From: JBBDYG01 sp040901765
GTDB taxonomy: Bacteria > Planctomycetota > Planctomycetia > Pirellulales > Lacipirellulaceae
DNA: 57,122 nucleotides
NCBI GenBank assembly: GCA_040901765.1
Contig: JBBDYG010000129.1
Location: forward strand, 1-57,122
Direction: 5' to 3'
Position numbers and translations under genes: made by a program. Every line of letters starts with the position of its first letter. Position 1 is the first letter of the stretch. Under the pieces are notes generated by a model, which did not search any database, had not been told where the DNA came from, and worked only from the letters and a program-made list of their open reading frames with translations. This document shows, one piece after another, positions 15,873-25,742 of the stretch.

Positions 15873-18800
15873 TTATGCTCGTGCTGGCGATCGGCGCGAA
15901 TGTCCGCGCGACTGCACCAAGCGTAGCGCCGCCGCCGGAGTCTGCAGAGGTCGTAGCTTCGCCCGAAGACCCGGTGCCCGGGCAACCGCCGAACCCTCGA
16001 AGAGTGCACCGACAGAAATTCCACCTCGGGAGGAGGCGCCGACATACATCGCTCCGGTCGAAGAGCCGGTCGCAGTGGCCAATGCGTCGCCGCCTCGGCC
16101 GGGTTGGAAACCGATCCCACTTGCTAAGCCGCCCTCGCCGCCCTGCGCATGGGCGTACGATTCGGTCAACGCGGATCCGGAATTTGCAGCGCTTGCCGAT
16201 GCTGTGGCATCGCCACCGTGGCCGCCAGTACCATTAGTCGAGCCGATAAAGTTTCCGCCATTGCCGCCCTGACCGCCGAAGGCGGATGTACTCACAAGAA
16301 ATTGATGGAGGTCGCTCGTGCCCTGGCCGGAGGCATTGGCGGTTCCATTACCGCCGTTGCCGCCATTTCCAGCGCCGCCGTTGTGATAATCCGAGCCGCC
16401 GCCCCGCCCGCCGCCGCTTGTCGATTGAGCGTAGATCGCGTTCTGAACATTAAAGTTACTTGCCACTACAGAGCTATATGACTCTCCACCGACGCCGCCT
16501 GTTGCGCCACTCGTGTTGACCGAACCTCCCACGCCGCCAGTGGCACTCGCAACGCTTCTCGATGACCCATTGAGTCCACCGCCAGAATGGGAGCTTGCAT
16601 CCGCTCGGCTGGCACCGCCTGCCGCGCCGCCCGCGCCGCCGATGCCATTGCCGCCCGCACCACCGGTGGCCGTCGATTGTGAATCTGCCAGCCCCATGTT
16701 GTTCTGGGTGTGGGCCTCGCTATGGGCCGTTCCGCCCGCGCCGGCAGTGCCGCTGGAGTGGGTTCTGTTTCCGCCCCGGCCGCCGAATGCTCCTGAAATG
16801 ACGTAATCGGCGTCCGTGTTGGGCGGCAGTATCTCGGAAAGTCTGCTGTCGGCCGCGCCTCCATTCCCGGCCAGTCCATTGTTCGCGTCGCCGCCTCGTC
16901 CGCCGACGGCTTGTTGCGAGAGCGAAAGCAGCGCTTGTGCGGTGCCGTTCGCCTGGTCGACGACCGAAACACCGGCGCCGTGGCCGGCATTGCCGGTGCC
17001 GAGGGCGTTGCCGCCGCGGCCGCCGTAGAGACCCAAGGTGGCATACACCTGGCTATCGGCAATAAAAATTGGCGCACTCGTTCCGGTGATGTCAATCGAC
17101 CCGCTTGCCGTGCCGCCGTTGCCGCCGTCGCTGATGCCGGCGCCTTCGCCGCCGATGCCGCCCGCGGCCTGGCTAAGGCCGTGCGTGATTGGATCAGGTC
17201 CAGTCATATTGGTGGCGGTGAGATCCGAACTGGCGTTTCCGGCCGTGCCCACGAGTCCGCCATCGGAGCCTCCCGCGTTGCCGCCGTAGGCGTATTGATT
17301 CATCGTGAGCGTGTCGCCTCCCCCGGCGCTAATGCCATCGACAAGGAAGGAGTCGGCTCCATTGCCGCCACGTGCATTGGCATATCCGTAGCCGCCGTGC
17401 CCGCCCGCCTCAGTGACCGTAACGGTTCCGGTGTCGAAGCCTCCCCCCGACGTGTTAATGGTGGCCGCGCCGCCGTTGCCGGCAGTAAAGCCCATACCAG
17501 TGGCATAACCGCCCGTACCTCCGAGAGCTAACGCGGAGATAGACGGGTTGAGACCAAAGCTAGGAGTGAGGCCGAAAGCCTCAGCGGTGGCCGTGCCGCC
17601 CGCGCCGCCGTTGCCGCGCAAGACGCCGCTGGCGCCGACCATGTCGCCGCCCATCCCGCCATAAGCCTGCGACATTACCTGATAATTTCCGTTGGAGATG
17701 TGGCCAAGCGCGGTGGCATTGGCGTTGCCGCCGGTCCCGCCATTACCTCGTCCGCCAGGGAGTGCCCCGCCGCCCTCCCCGCCGTAGGCCTGGCTATCGG
17801 AGACCAAACTGCTCGACAGGGTCGAATCGCTTTCTGTGTAGCTCGTGGCGTTGCCACCCACGCCGCCAAGTCGCCCGAATGCGCTAACCGACCCACCGCT
17901 GCCCCCAACACTGACGGCGGTCGCGCTGGCCGTGCCGGACACACTTCCATTAAGGTTGGCGCGTGCCTCCGAATTCGCATTCGCACCTTGACCACCGTTC
18001 GGCCCACCCATGAGTGCGACGCTTGCGCCGGCTCGCGCGTCGCTGTAAGTGGTCACCGATCCGGTGCTGCTGTCGAAATCGGCTTCGGCATCCGCGGCGC
18101 CGCCAGTGCCGGCAGTTCCGGCACCGGTGCTCTTGTCACCACCTTTTCCTCCGTTCGCCAGGGTGACGACGGTCACCGACTGGCTGGTGGAAGTGTTATT
18201 GAGCTGCGAGGTGGCGGCGCCCCCTTGGCCGGCGAGGCCCGTAGTTGAATTGCCGCCGTCGCCGCCCGTGGCCCTTTGGTCGAGTGTGAGGTCGAGACCG
18301 GTTGATCCATGGGTTTGAGCGCTCAGCGATGCCGGCGCACCGTTGCCACCCGCGCCGGTGCCGTTGGCACTCCCGCCATTGCCGCCGGTGGCGGTCATAA
18401 AAGCGCTGACCGAATCGGGTCCGGTAAGATTTATAAAGCCGCTGGCGCCGCCGCCGCTTCCGCCGTCGGTGACGCCGAACCCCTCGCCACCATGCCCGCC
18501 GCGGGCGTCGCTGACACCAAAGAAATCCCCGCCGAACGGTTTGTTGGCAACGAGATTTGAGATGGCATTACCCGCCATGCCAACCAGTCCGTTGTTCGAT
18601 CCGCCGGCGTTGCCGCCAACGGCATATTGAAAGAGCTGCAGCACATCGGTTGCCGAACCGCTGACGGCACTGTTGAGAAGAAACGAATCAGCGCCGTTGC
18701 CACCTTGGCCACCGGCGGAGCCAAACCCACCCGCTCCACCGGTTTGGTTCGCGAGCACCGCTCCGTTGCTGCCGAAGTTGCCGCTGACGGGCGTAGTAAT

Positions 18801-19646
18801 AGTAATGGTGGCCATGCCGCCGTTTCCGGCGAGTCCGCTGACGGCGTTGCCGCCCCGGCCGCCGGTGGCGTAAGCAACTACATAATTGTCGGCGAGCGTG
18901 CCGCCGCCGTTGTTCGTGCCGCTGGCAGCGGTGGTCGCTGTTCCGCCATTTCCGCCCAGACCGCTGCCGTTGCCGCCGATGCCACCTTGGGACGTCGCCT
19001 CCACGTTGAAGACGTCGGTAAAACCGTTGCCGATGGCATTGGAACTGGCATTGCCGCCTCCGCTTGTGCCCGCACCGTTGCCGCCATTGGCCCGACTGGT
19101 TGACGTGAGCGAACTCAGGAAGAGACCAGTTGTGATTTCTGAATAGCTCTGCGCATTTCCTCCGAGGCCGCCGTTGCCTGCAACACCAGGAATACCGAAC
19201 CCGGCGGGAATACCACTGGCGCCGCCACTGCCGCCGTTACCGCCGGTGGCAAGCGCTTGCGCAAGCGCCGCCCCAGACAACAACGGATTTGTGATCGCGG
19301 TAGCGTCGGCCGCTGCGCCGTTTGCGCCATCGCCGCCATTGCCAGCCGCGGCGTTCGGATTGAGGAACGGGTCACCATCGCCGCCCGCGCCGCCGTCGCC
19401 GCCCGAACCGCCATATGCCTGCGCGTCGTTGTCGAGGTCGGGGTTGCCACTGGCGTTTGCGGAGACGGGATCTGGAAAGCCGGGGAAACCGGGGAAGCCG
19501 TTGGTGCCCGGGTCGCCCGAAAACCCTGCCATGCCGGGAGGGCCGTTCGTGCCGGTATTGATGAACTGCACAGCGTATGTGACGCCGCAGTCACAGTGGC
19601 TAAGCGCCATGCTCGCAAGAACCGTCGCAAAAGCAACTCGCGCCAT
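15873..19646 (-). CDS. Giant Gly-rich repeat protein with collagen-like N-terminus (N-terminal part)
   Basis: 1,257 aa from ATG 19646, with AAGG just upstream. Signal peptide about residues 1-26 (MARVAFATVLASMALS...), then nine Gly-X-Y triplets (GPPGMAGFSGDPGTNGFPG) like a short collagen helix. The rest is dozens of GGxGG/GGAGG turns separated by Ser/Thr/Asn/Ala-rich strands, in the style of mycobacterial PGRS tracts and planctomycete surface proteins. A unit of roughly 445 aa is duplicated: QYAVGGNAGGSNNGL recurs as QYAYGGNAGGSDGGL. The last 40 residues turn Arg/Ala/Leu-rich, a sign of reading out of frame after about 15990. Likely a surface or matrix protein. Confidence 0.75.
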   Translation of the reverse strand: MARVAFATVLASMALSHCDCGVTYAVQFINTGTNGPPGMAGFSGDPGTNGFPGFPGFPDPVSANASGNPDLDNDAQAYGGSGGDGGAGGDGDPFLNPNAAAGNGGDGANGAAADATAITNPLLSGAALAQALATGGNGGSGGASGIPAGFGIPGVAGNGGLGGNAQSYSEITTGLFLSSLTSTSRANGGNGAGTSGGGNASSNAIGNGFTDVFNVEATSQGGIGGNGSGLGGNGGTATTAASGTNNGGGTLADNYVVAYATGGRGGNAVSGLAGNGGMATITITTPVSGNFGSNGAVLANQTGGAGGFGSAGGQGGNGADSFLLNSAVSGSATDVLQLFQYAVGGNAGGSNNGLVGMAGNAISNLVANKPFGGDFFGVSDARGGHGGEGFGVTDGGSGGGASGFINLTGPDSVSAFMTATGGNGGSANGTGAGGNGAPASLSAQTHGSTGLDLTLDQRATGGDGGNSTTGLAGQGGAATSQLNNTSTSQSVTVVTLANGGKGGDKSTGAGTAGTGGAADAEADFDSSTGSVTTYSDARAGASVALMGGPNGGQGANANSEARANLNGSVSGTASATAVSVGGSGGSVSAFGRLGGVGGNATSYTESDSTLSSSLVSDSQAYGGEGGGALPGGRGNGGTGGNANATALGHISNGNYQVMSQAYGGMGGDMVGASGVLRGNGGAGGTATAEAFGLTPSFGLNPSISALALGGTGGYATGMGFTAGNGGAATINTSGGGFDTGTVTVTEAGGHGGYGYANARGGNGADSFLVDGISAGGGDTLTMNQYAYGGNAGGSDGGLVGTAGNASSDLTATNMTGPDPITHGLSQAAGGIGGEGAGISDGGNGGTASGSIDITGTSAPIFIADSQVYATLGLYGGRGGNALGTGNAGHGAGVSVVDQANGTAQALLSLSQQAVGGRGGDANNGLAGNGGAADSRLSEILPPNTDADYVISGAFGGRGGNRTHSSGTAGAGGTAHSEAHTQNNMGLADSQSTATGGAGGNGIGGAGGAAGGASRADASSHSGGGLNGSSRSVASATGGVGGSVNTSGATGGVGGESYSSVVASNFNVQNAIYAQSTSGGGRGGGSDYHNGGAGNGGNGGNGTANASGQGTSDLHQFLVSTSAFGGQGGNGGNFIGSTNGTGGHGGDATASASAANSGSALTESYAHAQGGEGGLASGIGFQPGRGGDALATATGSSTGAMYVGASSRGGISVGALFEGSAVARAPGLRAKLRPLQTPAAALRLVQSRGHSRRSPARA

Positions 19647-20026
19647 CCTTATTGGTGTCGCTTGATGAAACGGCGCACGAGCCCCCGATCGACCAACGAC
19701 GCTGCAGCTAATCGCGACGCACATAGAACCCCCGTGCCAAGATAGAGATGGACCGCCAGATAACGACCCAGACACGGCCGGCTGATGAGGGACCAGTCGT
19801 TGGACGTGGCCGATGCCGAAACCCGCAGCAGGCCGCCAGGATACGGCCCGTCCTGAAGAAAAACAATCCTAAATCGCGATTATCTCCCGAGCGCCGTGTG
19901 TTGACACGCGGGCGCGTCGTCGTCCATCCTGCGTTGCCTCGCCCGGCGTCATTCAATTGAAAAGCTTCACGATCTCTTGTCCGAACGCTTAAAAAGGCGG
20001 CATTTTTGTTACCGCTGCCACAGAAT
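19647..20026. other. Divergent promoter gap
   Basis: 380 nt between the Gly-rich protein (minus) and tgt (plus). No gene or strong repeat seen. It must hold promoters for both directions, but no clear -35/-10 pair could be assigned. Confidence 0.5.
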
Positions 20027-21147
<1,121 letters not shown>

Positions 21148-21151
<4 letters not shown>

Positions 21152-21239
21152 CAGCCACACTCCGTGTGCCGTAGCGGAAGCTGTGCAATACCCAGCCATT
21201 TTCGAGGGTCCGCAACGGCACGCGGAGTGTGCCTGCTAC
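21148..21239. repeat. Inverted repeat after tgt
   Basis: Arms 21148-21177 and 21210-21239 (left GTAGCAGCCACACTCCGTGT...; right arm complement GTAGCAGGCACACTCCGCGT...) pair with only a few mismatches over 30 bp. The left arm includes the tgt stop codon. It could serve as a 3' hairpin for tgt, but there is no T-run. Confidence 0.85.
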
Positions 21240-21326
21240 AATCGCCCGCACTTGCCGGGAGCCGTGGAATGGAATACCTTAATGAGTCCCCCACAGCCGG
21301 CCGAATTACGTTCAGGACACGAAGCC

Positions 21327-21572
21327 ATGAAAGAAGCCATCCACCCTAAATACTACGAGACCAAGGTCAGTTGCGGCTGTGGCAATACGTTTGTCACCGG
21401 CAGCACGCGGAAGGAACTGAAGGTCGATATCTGTAGCGCCTGCCATCCATTTTTCACGGGCAAGCTGAAATTCGTCGATACCGCCGGCCGCATCGAGAAG
21501 TTCCAGAACAAGTTCGCCAAATCCGGCTACGCCAGCCTGGGGCGAGGCAAGAAGGCCACGGCCGAAAAGTAG
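21327..21572 (+). CDS. rpmE: 50S ribosomal protein L31, zinc-binding form
   Basis: 81 aa from ATG 21327, with AGGA about 9 nt upstream. Begins MKEAIHPKYY as in L31. Cys16, Cys18, Cys36 and Cys39 (SCGCGN, CSAC) make it the zinc-containing form that is replaced under zinc limitation in many bacteria. HPFFTGKLKFVDTAGRIEKF is the family core. Lies 60 nt before prfA, a common planctomycete order. Confidence 0.97.
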   Translation: MKEAIHPKYYETKVSCGCGNTFVTGSTRKELKVDICSACHPFFTGKLKFVDTAGRIEKFQNKFAKSGYASLGRGKKATAEK

Positions 21573-21632
21573 GTGGACGGGCAGCGCGGCAACCGCGTTC
21601 TGACCCCCGTTCCCTGACCCCCGGCCCCTCCC

Positions 21633-22706
21633 ATGCGCGATCTACTAGAAGCGAAACTCTCCCGCTTCGAGCAACTCGAAAAAGACCTCGTCGATCCCGA
21701 GGTGCTTTCTAATTCGAGCCGCCTCGCCGCCACCGCCCGCGAGCACGGTTCGCTCACGCGGCTGGTGACGAAGTACCGCCGCTTTATCGAGCTGAACAAG
21801 CAGATTGCCGAAGCCCGCGAGATGGCCAAGGGCGACGACTTCGACATGCGGGAATTGGCCGACGCCGAGCTTCCCGATCTGGTCGCGCAGCGCGAAGTCC
21901 TATGGGATGAGCTGCTGCTGCTCACGGTCGGCGGCGAAGACGCCAACCGCGCCCGCTGCATCCTCGAAATCCGCGCCGGCACCGGCGGCGACGAGGCGGC
22001 GCTGTTCGCTCGCGATTTGTATGAGATGTACAAGTACCATGCCGGGCTGAAGGGTTGGAAGCTCGAAGTTTTGGACGCCAGTCCGACGGAGATGGGTGGA
22101 TTTAAAGATATTTCCGCAGCCGTCGAAGGGGACGGAGCCTACCGGGAACTCCAGTACGAAAGCGGCGGGCACCGCGTCCAGCGAGTTCCCAAGACCGAAA
22201 CCCAGGGCCGCATTCATACTTCTGCCGCCACAGTCGCCGTGATGCCCGAGCCGGAAGACGTGGAAGTTGACCTCAAGCCGGAAGACTATCGCGTCGACAA
22301 GTTCTGCGCGAGCGGCCCCGGCGGACAGCACGTGAACAAGACCGAGTCCGCCATTCGGCTCACGCATTACGAGACGAACATCGTCGTCAGTTGCCAAGAC
22401 GAAAAGAGCCAGCACAAGAATTTAGCCAAAGCGCTGCGGGTGCTTAAGACCCGCATTTACGAGCATTGCCGGCAGGTCGAGGACGCGAAACGATCGCAAC
22501 AGCGTAAAACGCTGGTCGGCTCCGGTGATCGCAGCCAGCGTATTCGCACTTATAACTTCCCTGAGAACCGCTTGACGGACCACCGCATCGGGCTGACCCT
22601 TTATAAACTCGATCAAATCATCTCGGGCCAGCTTCAAGGCGTGACCGACGCCCTGGTCGACTACGACCGGCAACAACTCCGCGACCAAATGGGCGGACTC
22701 GACTGA
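21633..22706 (+). CDS. prfA: Peptide chain release factor 1
   Basis: 357 aa. Terminates translation at UAA/UAG. SGPGGQHVNKTESAIR holds the GGQ peptide-release motif at 230-232, and GRIHTSAATVAVMPE (192-206) is the RF1 domain-2 signature. The tripeptide that reads the stop codon, PxT, is Pro186-Lys187-Thr188 rather than the PAT seen in E. coli. Directly upstream of prmC, which methylates the GGQ glutamine; a 94-nt gap holding a palindrome separates them. Confidence 0.97.
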   Translation: MRDLLEAKLSRFEQLEKDLVDPEVLSNSSRLAATAREHGSLTRLVTKYRRFIELNKQIAEAREMAKGDDFDMRELADAELPDLVAQREVLWDELLLLTVGGEDANRARCILEIRAGTGGDEAALFARDLYEMYKYHAGLKGWKLEVLDASPTEMGGFKDISAAVEGDGAYRELQYESGGHRVQRVPKTETQGRIHTSAATVAVMPEPEDVEVDLKPEDYRVDKFCASGPGGQHVNKTESAIRLTHYETNIVVSCQDEKSQHKNLAKALRVLKTRIYEHCRQVEDAKRSQQRKTLVGSGDRSQRIRTYNFPENRLTDHRIGLTLYKLDQIISGQLQGVTDALVDYDRQQLRDQMGGLD

Positions 22707-22802
22707 TTTGGGATTTCAGATTTGGGATTTGGGATTGAAAAGGCTGCTTTCATCCCGTCTCTTAAATCCCAAATCCCAAATCCCAAATCCCAAATCTGAA
22801 AT
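22705..22802. repeat. TTTGGGATT palindrome between prfA and prmC
   Basis: Left arm 22705-22736 is tandem TTTGGGATT units; right arm 22764-22802 is the complement (AAATCCC repeated). Together they form a long stem with a 27-nt loop. It starts at the prfA stop and reaches the prmC ATG. In one frame the right arm reads NPKSQIPNPKSE, which would extend prmC if its start were set too far upstream. Confidence 0.9.
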
Positions 22803-23685
22803 GCCTTCTGACCCCTGGACCATCGGCCGCCTGCTCCAATGGACCACCCAATACCTGGGTGACCACGGGTCGGAGAGTCCCCGGCTGGAGGCCGAGGTGC
22901 TCCTGGCGCATGCTCGCGGCTGCAAGCGGATCGAGCTATACACGACGTTCGAGGAACCGGCGTCTGACGAATTGCGGCAATCGTTTCGCGGGCTAGTGAA
23001 GCGTCGCGCGGAGGGAATGCCCGTCGCTTACCTGGTTGGTAAGCGGGAGTTTTTTTCGCTCGAGTTCGAAGTCACGCCCGGCGTGCTGATCCCGCGGCCC
23101 GAGACGGAGCACGTCGTGGTGGCTCTGTTCGATGCCGTGAAGCAAAGTGGCCGAAGCGGCGATGGTGTGCGTATCGCCGACATCGGCACTGGTAGCGGCA
23201 TTCTCGCCGTCACCGCCGCCAAGCGGCTGACCAGTGCCAAAATAACCGCCGTTGACATCAGCCCCGCAGCGTTGGAGGTCGCTCGCCGAAACGCCGTTCG
23301 CCACGGCGTTGCCGACCGGATCGAATTTATCCAAAGTGACCTGTTCGATGGCGTTCCACCTGACGCGGTTTTCGATTTTCTGGTGAGCAATCCTCCTTAC
23401 ATTGCAACATCCGAATGGGAACAGTTGCCGCCCGATGTGAAAAACTACGAACCACGGACGGCGCTAGAAGCCGGCCCCGATGGCCTCGCCATCATCCGCC
23501 GCCTCATTCCCTCCGCCGCTTGCCGGCTTAGCGATCCCGGCGAGCTGTTCATCGAGATCAGCCCCATGATCGCCTCGCCGGTCGAGTTGCTCATTCGTTC
23601 GACGCCCGAGCTTGAATTGCAGCCGACGACCCCGGACCTTGCCAGCCACCTTCGAGTTATCCATGCCCGGAGGCGTAAGCCATGA
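22801..23685 (+). CDS. prmC: Release factor glutamine methyltransferase
   Basis: 294 aa from ATG 22801, the first start after the palindrome. SAM-dependent N5-methylation of the GGQ glutamine of RF1/RF2. IADIGTGSG (motif I, 125-133), the acidic residue of VDISPAA, and SNPPYI (NPPY at 197-200, positions the glutamine amide) are intact. An N-terminal helical bundle (LLQWTTQYL, LEAEVLLAHARG) matches the release-factor-binding domain. The stop overlaps the next gene (ATGA at 23682), so the two are coupled. Confidence 0.96.
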   Translation: MPSDPWTIGRLLQWTTQYLGDHGSESPRLEAEVLLAHARGCKRIELYTTFEEPASDELRQSFRGLVKRRAEGMPVAYLVGKREFFSLEFEVTPGVLIPRPETEHVVVALFDAVKQSGRSGDGVRIADIGTGSGILAVTAAKRLTSAKITAVDISPAALEVARRNAVRHGVADRIEFIQSDLFDGVPPDAVFDFLVSNPPYIATSEWEQLPPDVKNYEPRTALEAGPDGLAIIRRLIPSAACRLSDPGELFIEISPMIASPVELLIRSTPELELQPTTPDLASHLRVIHARRRKP

Positions 23686-24443
23686 GCAAGAAGAATACGT
23701 GGATCGCACTGATCGCGCTCGACGAGGCGGAGATGCCGGCGCCGCAGGACGTCGCTTCGGAGGTGGCTCGCCGTTGGCCCGATGCGGATCCGCTGGAGCT
23801 AACGAGCCAAACCGAGGCGATGGCAACATTCCAGTGGGGCGATGCGACGATCGCCTACACGCTCGTGCCGCGGCCGATTCCCTGGTCGCAGCTTGAAGGC
23901 CCCTGCTCCATTGCTTGGTATTGGCCCGAGGCCGAAGAGGCGTTCCGGTCTCAATCGGCGCACTTGTTTGTGACGCTTTTCGACGAAGGCCGCAAAGCAG
24001 TTGATAAAGCGACACGGCTTACGCAGTTCACCGCTGCTCTGGCCGCAAGCGCTCCAGCACTTGGCATCGTGTGGGGCGCCGCGGGAAACGTCCATGAACC
24101 CGAGGTGTTTCAAGAACTCGCCCAGGAGATGACGCCCGACTTGCTGCCGCTGCACCTGTGGATCGACTTTCGGATGGAGCCTATCGAGGAAGATGGCTGG
24201 CGACTATTTACCACCGGGCTTGAGTCTCTCGACCATTCTGAAATCGAGGTGGTGCGCTACGACGGCGATCCCCAGGAGCTACTCGACCACGTCTACAACG
24301 TCACCCATTACCTGCTCGATAAGGGAATTTCGCTGCAGAACGGCGAGACGATCGGCCTCACCGATGCCCTACAGGCCACCGTGCGATTCGACAAATCGAT
24401 GCTCGGCAGCGACCAGGAAGTGATCCAACTCGACTTTGTGTAA
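23682..24443 (+). CDS. DUF4261 domain protein
   Basis: 253 aa. ATG at 23682 overlaps the prmC stop. Features such as LFVTLFDEG, LGIVWGAAGNVHEP and LPLHLWIDFRMEP are in the style of DUF4261 proteins; cytoplasmic, without signal peptide or membrane segment. No catalytic motif is known to me. Coupling to prmC suggests co-expression with the release-factor cluster, not necessarily a shared job. Confidence 0.75.
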   Translation: MSKKNTWIALIALDEAEMPAPQDVASEVARRWPDADPLELTSQTEAMATFQWGDATIAYTLVPRPIPWSQLEGPCSIAWYWPEAEEAFRSQSAHLFVTLFDEGRKAVDKATRLTQFTAALAASAPALGIVWGAAGNVHEPEVFQELAQEMTPDLLPLHLWIDFRMEPIEEDGWRLFTTGLESLDHSEIEVVRYDGDPQELLDHVYNVTHYLLDKGISLQNGETIGLTDALQATVRFDKSMLGSDQEVIQLDFV

Positions 24444-24650
24444 CTACTTAGCCGTATGAGGTACTGCAAAGTTTTGGAAAGGAGATGAGGGGATAAAGGA
24501 GATGATGAAGATGAAAACACAAAAGTGTTAAAGAATTGGTTGATTCGGAAGCTAACACTTTTCTTATTGTATCCCCCAATCTCCTCCTTCTCCCTAATCT
24601 CCTTTCCAACGCGTAACTACTTCAGACGGCTAAACTGTTACAAGTTTGTT
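24441..24650. repeat. Nested palindrome between DUF4261 and YhaM-like genes
   Basis: Three shells of inverted repeat share a centre. Outer: TAACTACTTAGCCGT at 24441-24455 against ACGGCTAAACTGTTA near 24636. Middle: 24476-24507 (GGAAAGGAGATGAGGGGATA) against 24578-24607. Inner: AAAAGTGTTA (24521-24530) against TAACACTTTT (24553-24562). It sits between convergent genes and would fold on both strands, so it may end both transcripts. Confidence 0.75.
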
Positions 24651-24679
24651 AAGTCCCGCTGCTTGCGGCTTAGCGCGCT

Positions 24680-25696
24680 CTACTCGCCGCCCCGATAAAT
24701 CGCCTGCCCCAGTACATTCCGCCGAGAAGTCACCGGTCCGGCGTTCGCGTCGGTCGCCAGCACGTTGACCATCATTTGGAATTTCGCGTCGATGTCGTCG
24801 GCGTAGTGAACCAGTAGTGCTTCAGGCGTCATCGGCGGCTTGGGGGCGCCCCATTCCGGCAGCCGTTGGTGCGACACGATGATGTGCTCCAACCGCAACA
24901 GCGTCTCCACATCAAGCTTGCTTCCAATCGCTGCCTCGCGAAGGATGTCCCGGCCTTGCAGCACGTGGCCAATCAGCGACCCTGCCGCCGTGTATTCGCC
25001 CCCGGTCGGCAAGCAGCGCAGCTCGCGCAGCTTACCGATGTCATGCAACAGTGCTCCCGCGACGACCATCCCCTTTTCGAGCGGCGGCGACAGGTCGGGA
25101 TAGGCAATCGCATAGGCATCCGCCAGATAAACGCTCGTCCGCGTGACGTTCCGCACGTGCTCAAGGTAACCGCCCGCGAAGGCATGGTGATTCCGCCGCG
25201 CTGCCGGAAGATTCAGCAACTCCGCGCGATTGCTTTCATAAATTGCGGCGACAAGGTCGCGAAGCGCTTTGTTCTTGATTCCATCATTGGCAATCTTCAT
25301 CAGTTCATCGAACATCTCCTGCGAGTCGAACCGCGACCGGGCCTGGCACATGAGCGGATCGAAGCCGTCGGCGGCGTCAGAATCCTTCACAATCCGGATT
25401 TCGCGAATCTCAAGCTGCGGCCCGTAGTTGGTCTCGCGATACTTGGCCCGTACGCGAAAGAACTCGCCGATTTGCCAGTCATTCTGGCACGGCTTCGACA
25501 GCGGCGCGTCGTTCCAAATTGGAAAGCTAACCTCCCGCACCGAGTCGCGAAACGTCACTCGGTGATAGGGCTTGCCGTCCTTGGTGGTGAGTTCCTGCTT
25601 ATCGGACAGCAGCGAGAAAAATTCGCCCTCTTCACCATCCGTAAGCTCATGGAGTGAGACGATTTGCGAAAACATTGGCACATTGATTCGGAGCAT
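24680..25696 (-). CDS. YhaM-like OB-fold/HD-domain 3'-5' exoribonuclease
   Basis: 338 aa from ATG 25696. Residues about 15-105 form an OB-fold nucleic-acid-binding domain (TFRDSVREVSFPIWND, GEFFRVRAKY). Residues about 165-300 form an HD phosphohydrolase domain: HHAFAGGYLEHV (His171, His180), AGALLHDIGKLREL (HD at 218-219), IGHVLQG and HIIVSHQ. The order matches YhaM/CBF1-type exonucleases acting on RNA or DNA 3' ends. The HD metal ligands look complete. Followed upstream by an acyltransferase on the same strand with a 46-nt gap. Confidence 0.85.
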   Translation of the reverse strand: MLRINVPMFSQIVSLHELTDGEEGEFFSLLSDKQELTTKDGKPYHRVTFRDSVREVSFPIWNDAPLSKPCQNDWQIGEFFRVRAKYRETNYGPQLEIREIRIVKDSDAADGFDPLMCQARSRFDSQEMFDELMKIANDGIKNKALRDLVAAIYESNRAELLNLPAARRNHHAFAGGYLEHVRNVTRTSVYLADAYAIAYPDLSPPLEKGMVVAGALLHDIGKLRELRCLPTGGEYTAAGSLIGHVLQGRDILREAAIGSKLDVETLLRLEHIIVSHQRLPEWGAPKPPMTPEALLVHYADDIDAKFQMMVNVLATDANAGPVTSRRNVLGQAIYRGGE

Positions 25697-25742
25697 TGGA
25701 ACAATCTCGCCGCGTGCAGCTTAGCGATTCTAAACCCCACTC

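Noticed and set aside
16075..19745. Several Pro-rich open frames on the plus strand
   Set aside because: They are the complement of GGC/GCC glycine codons in the minus-strand Gly-rich protein.
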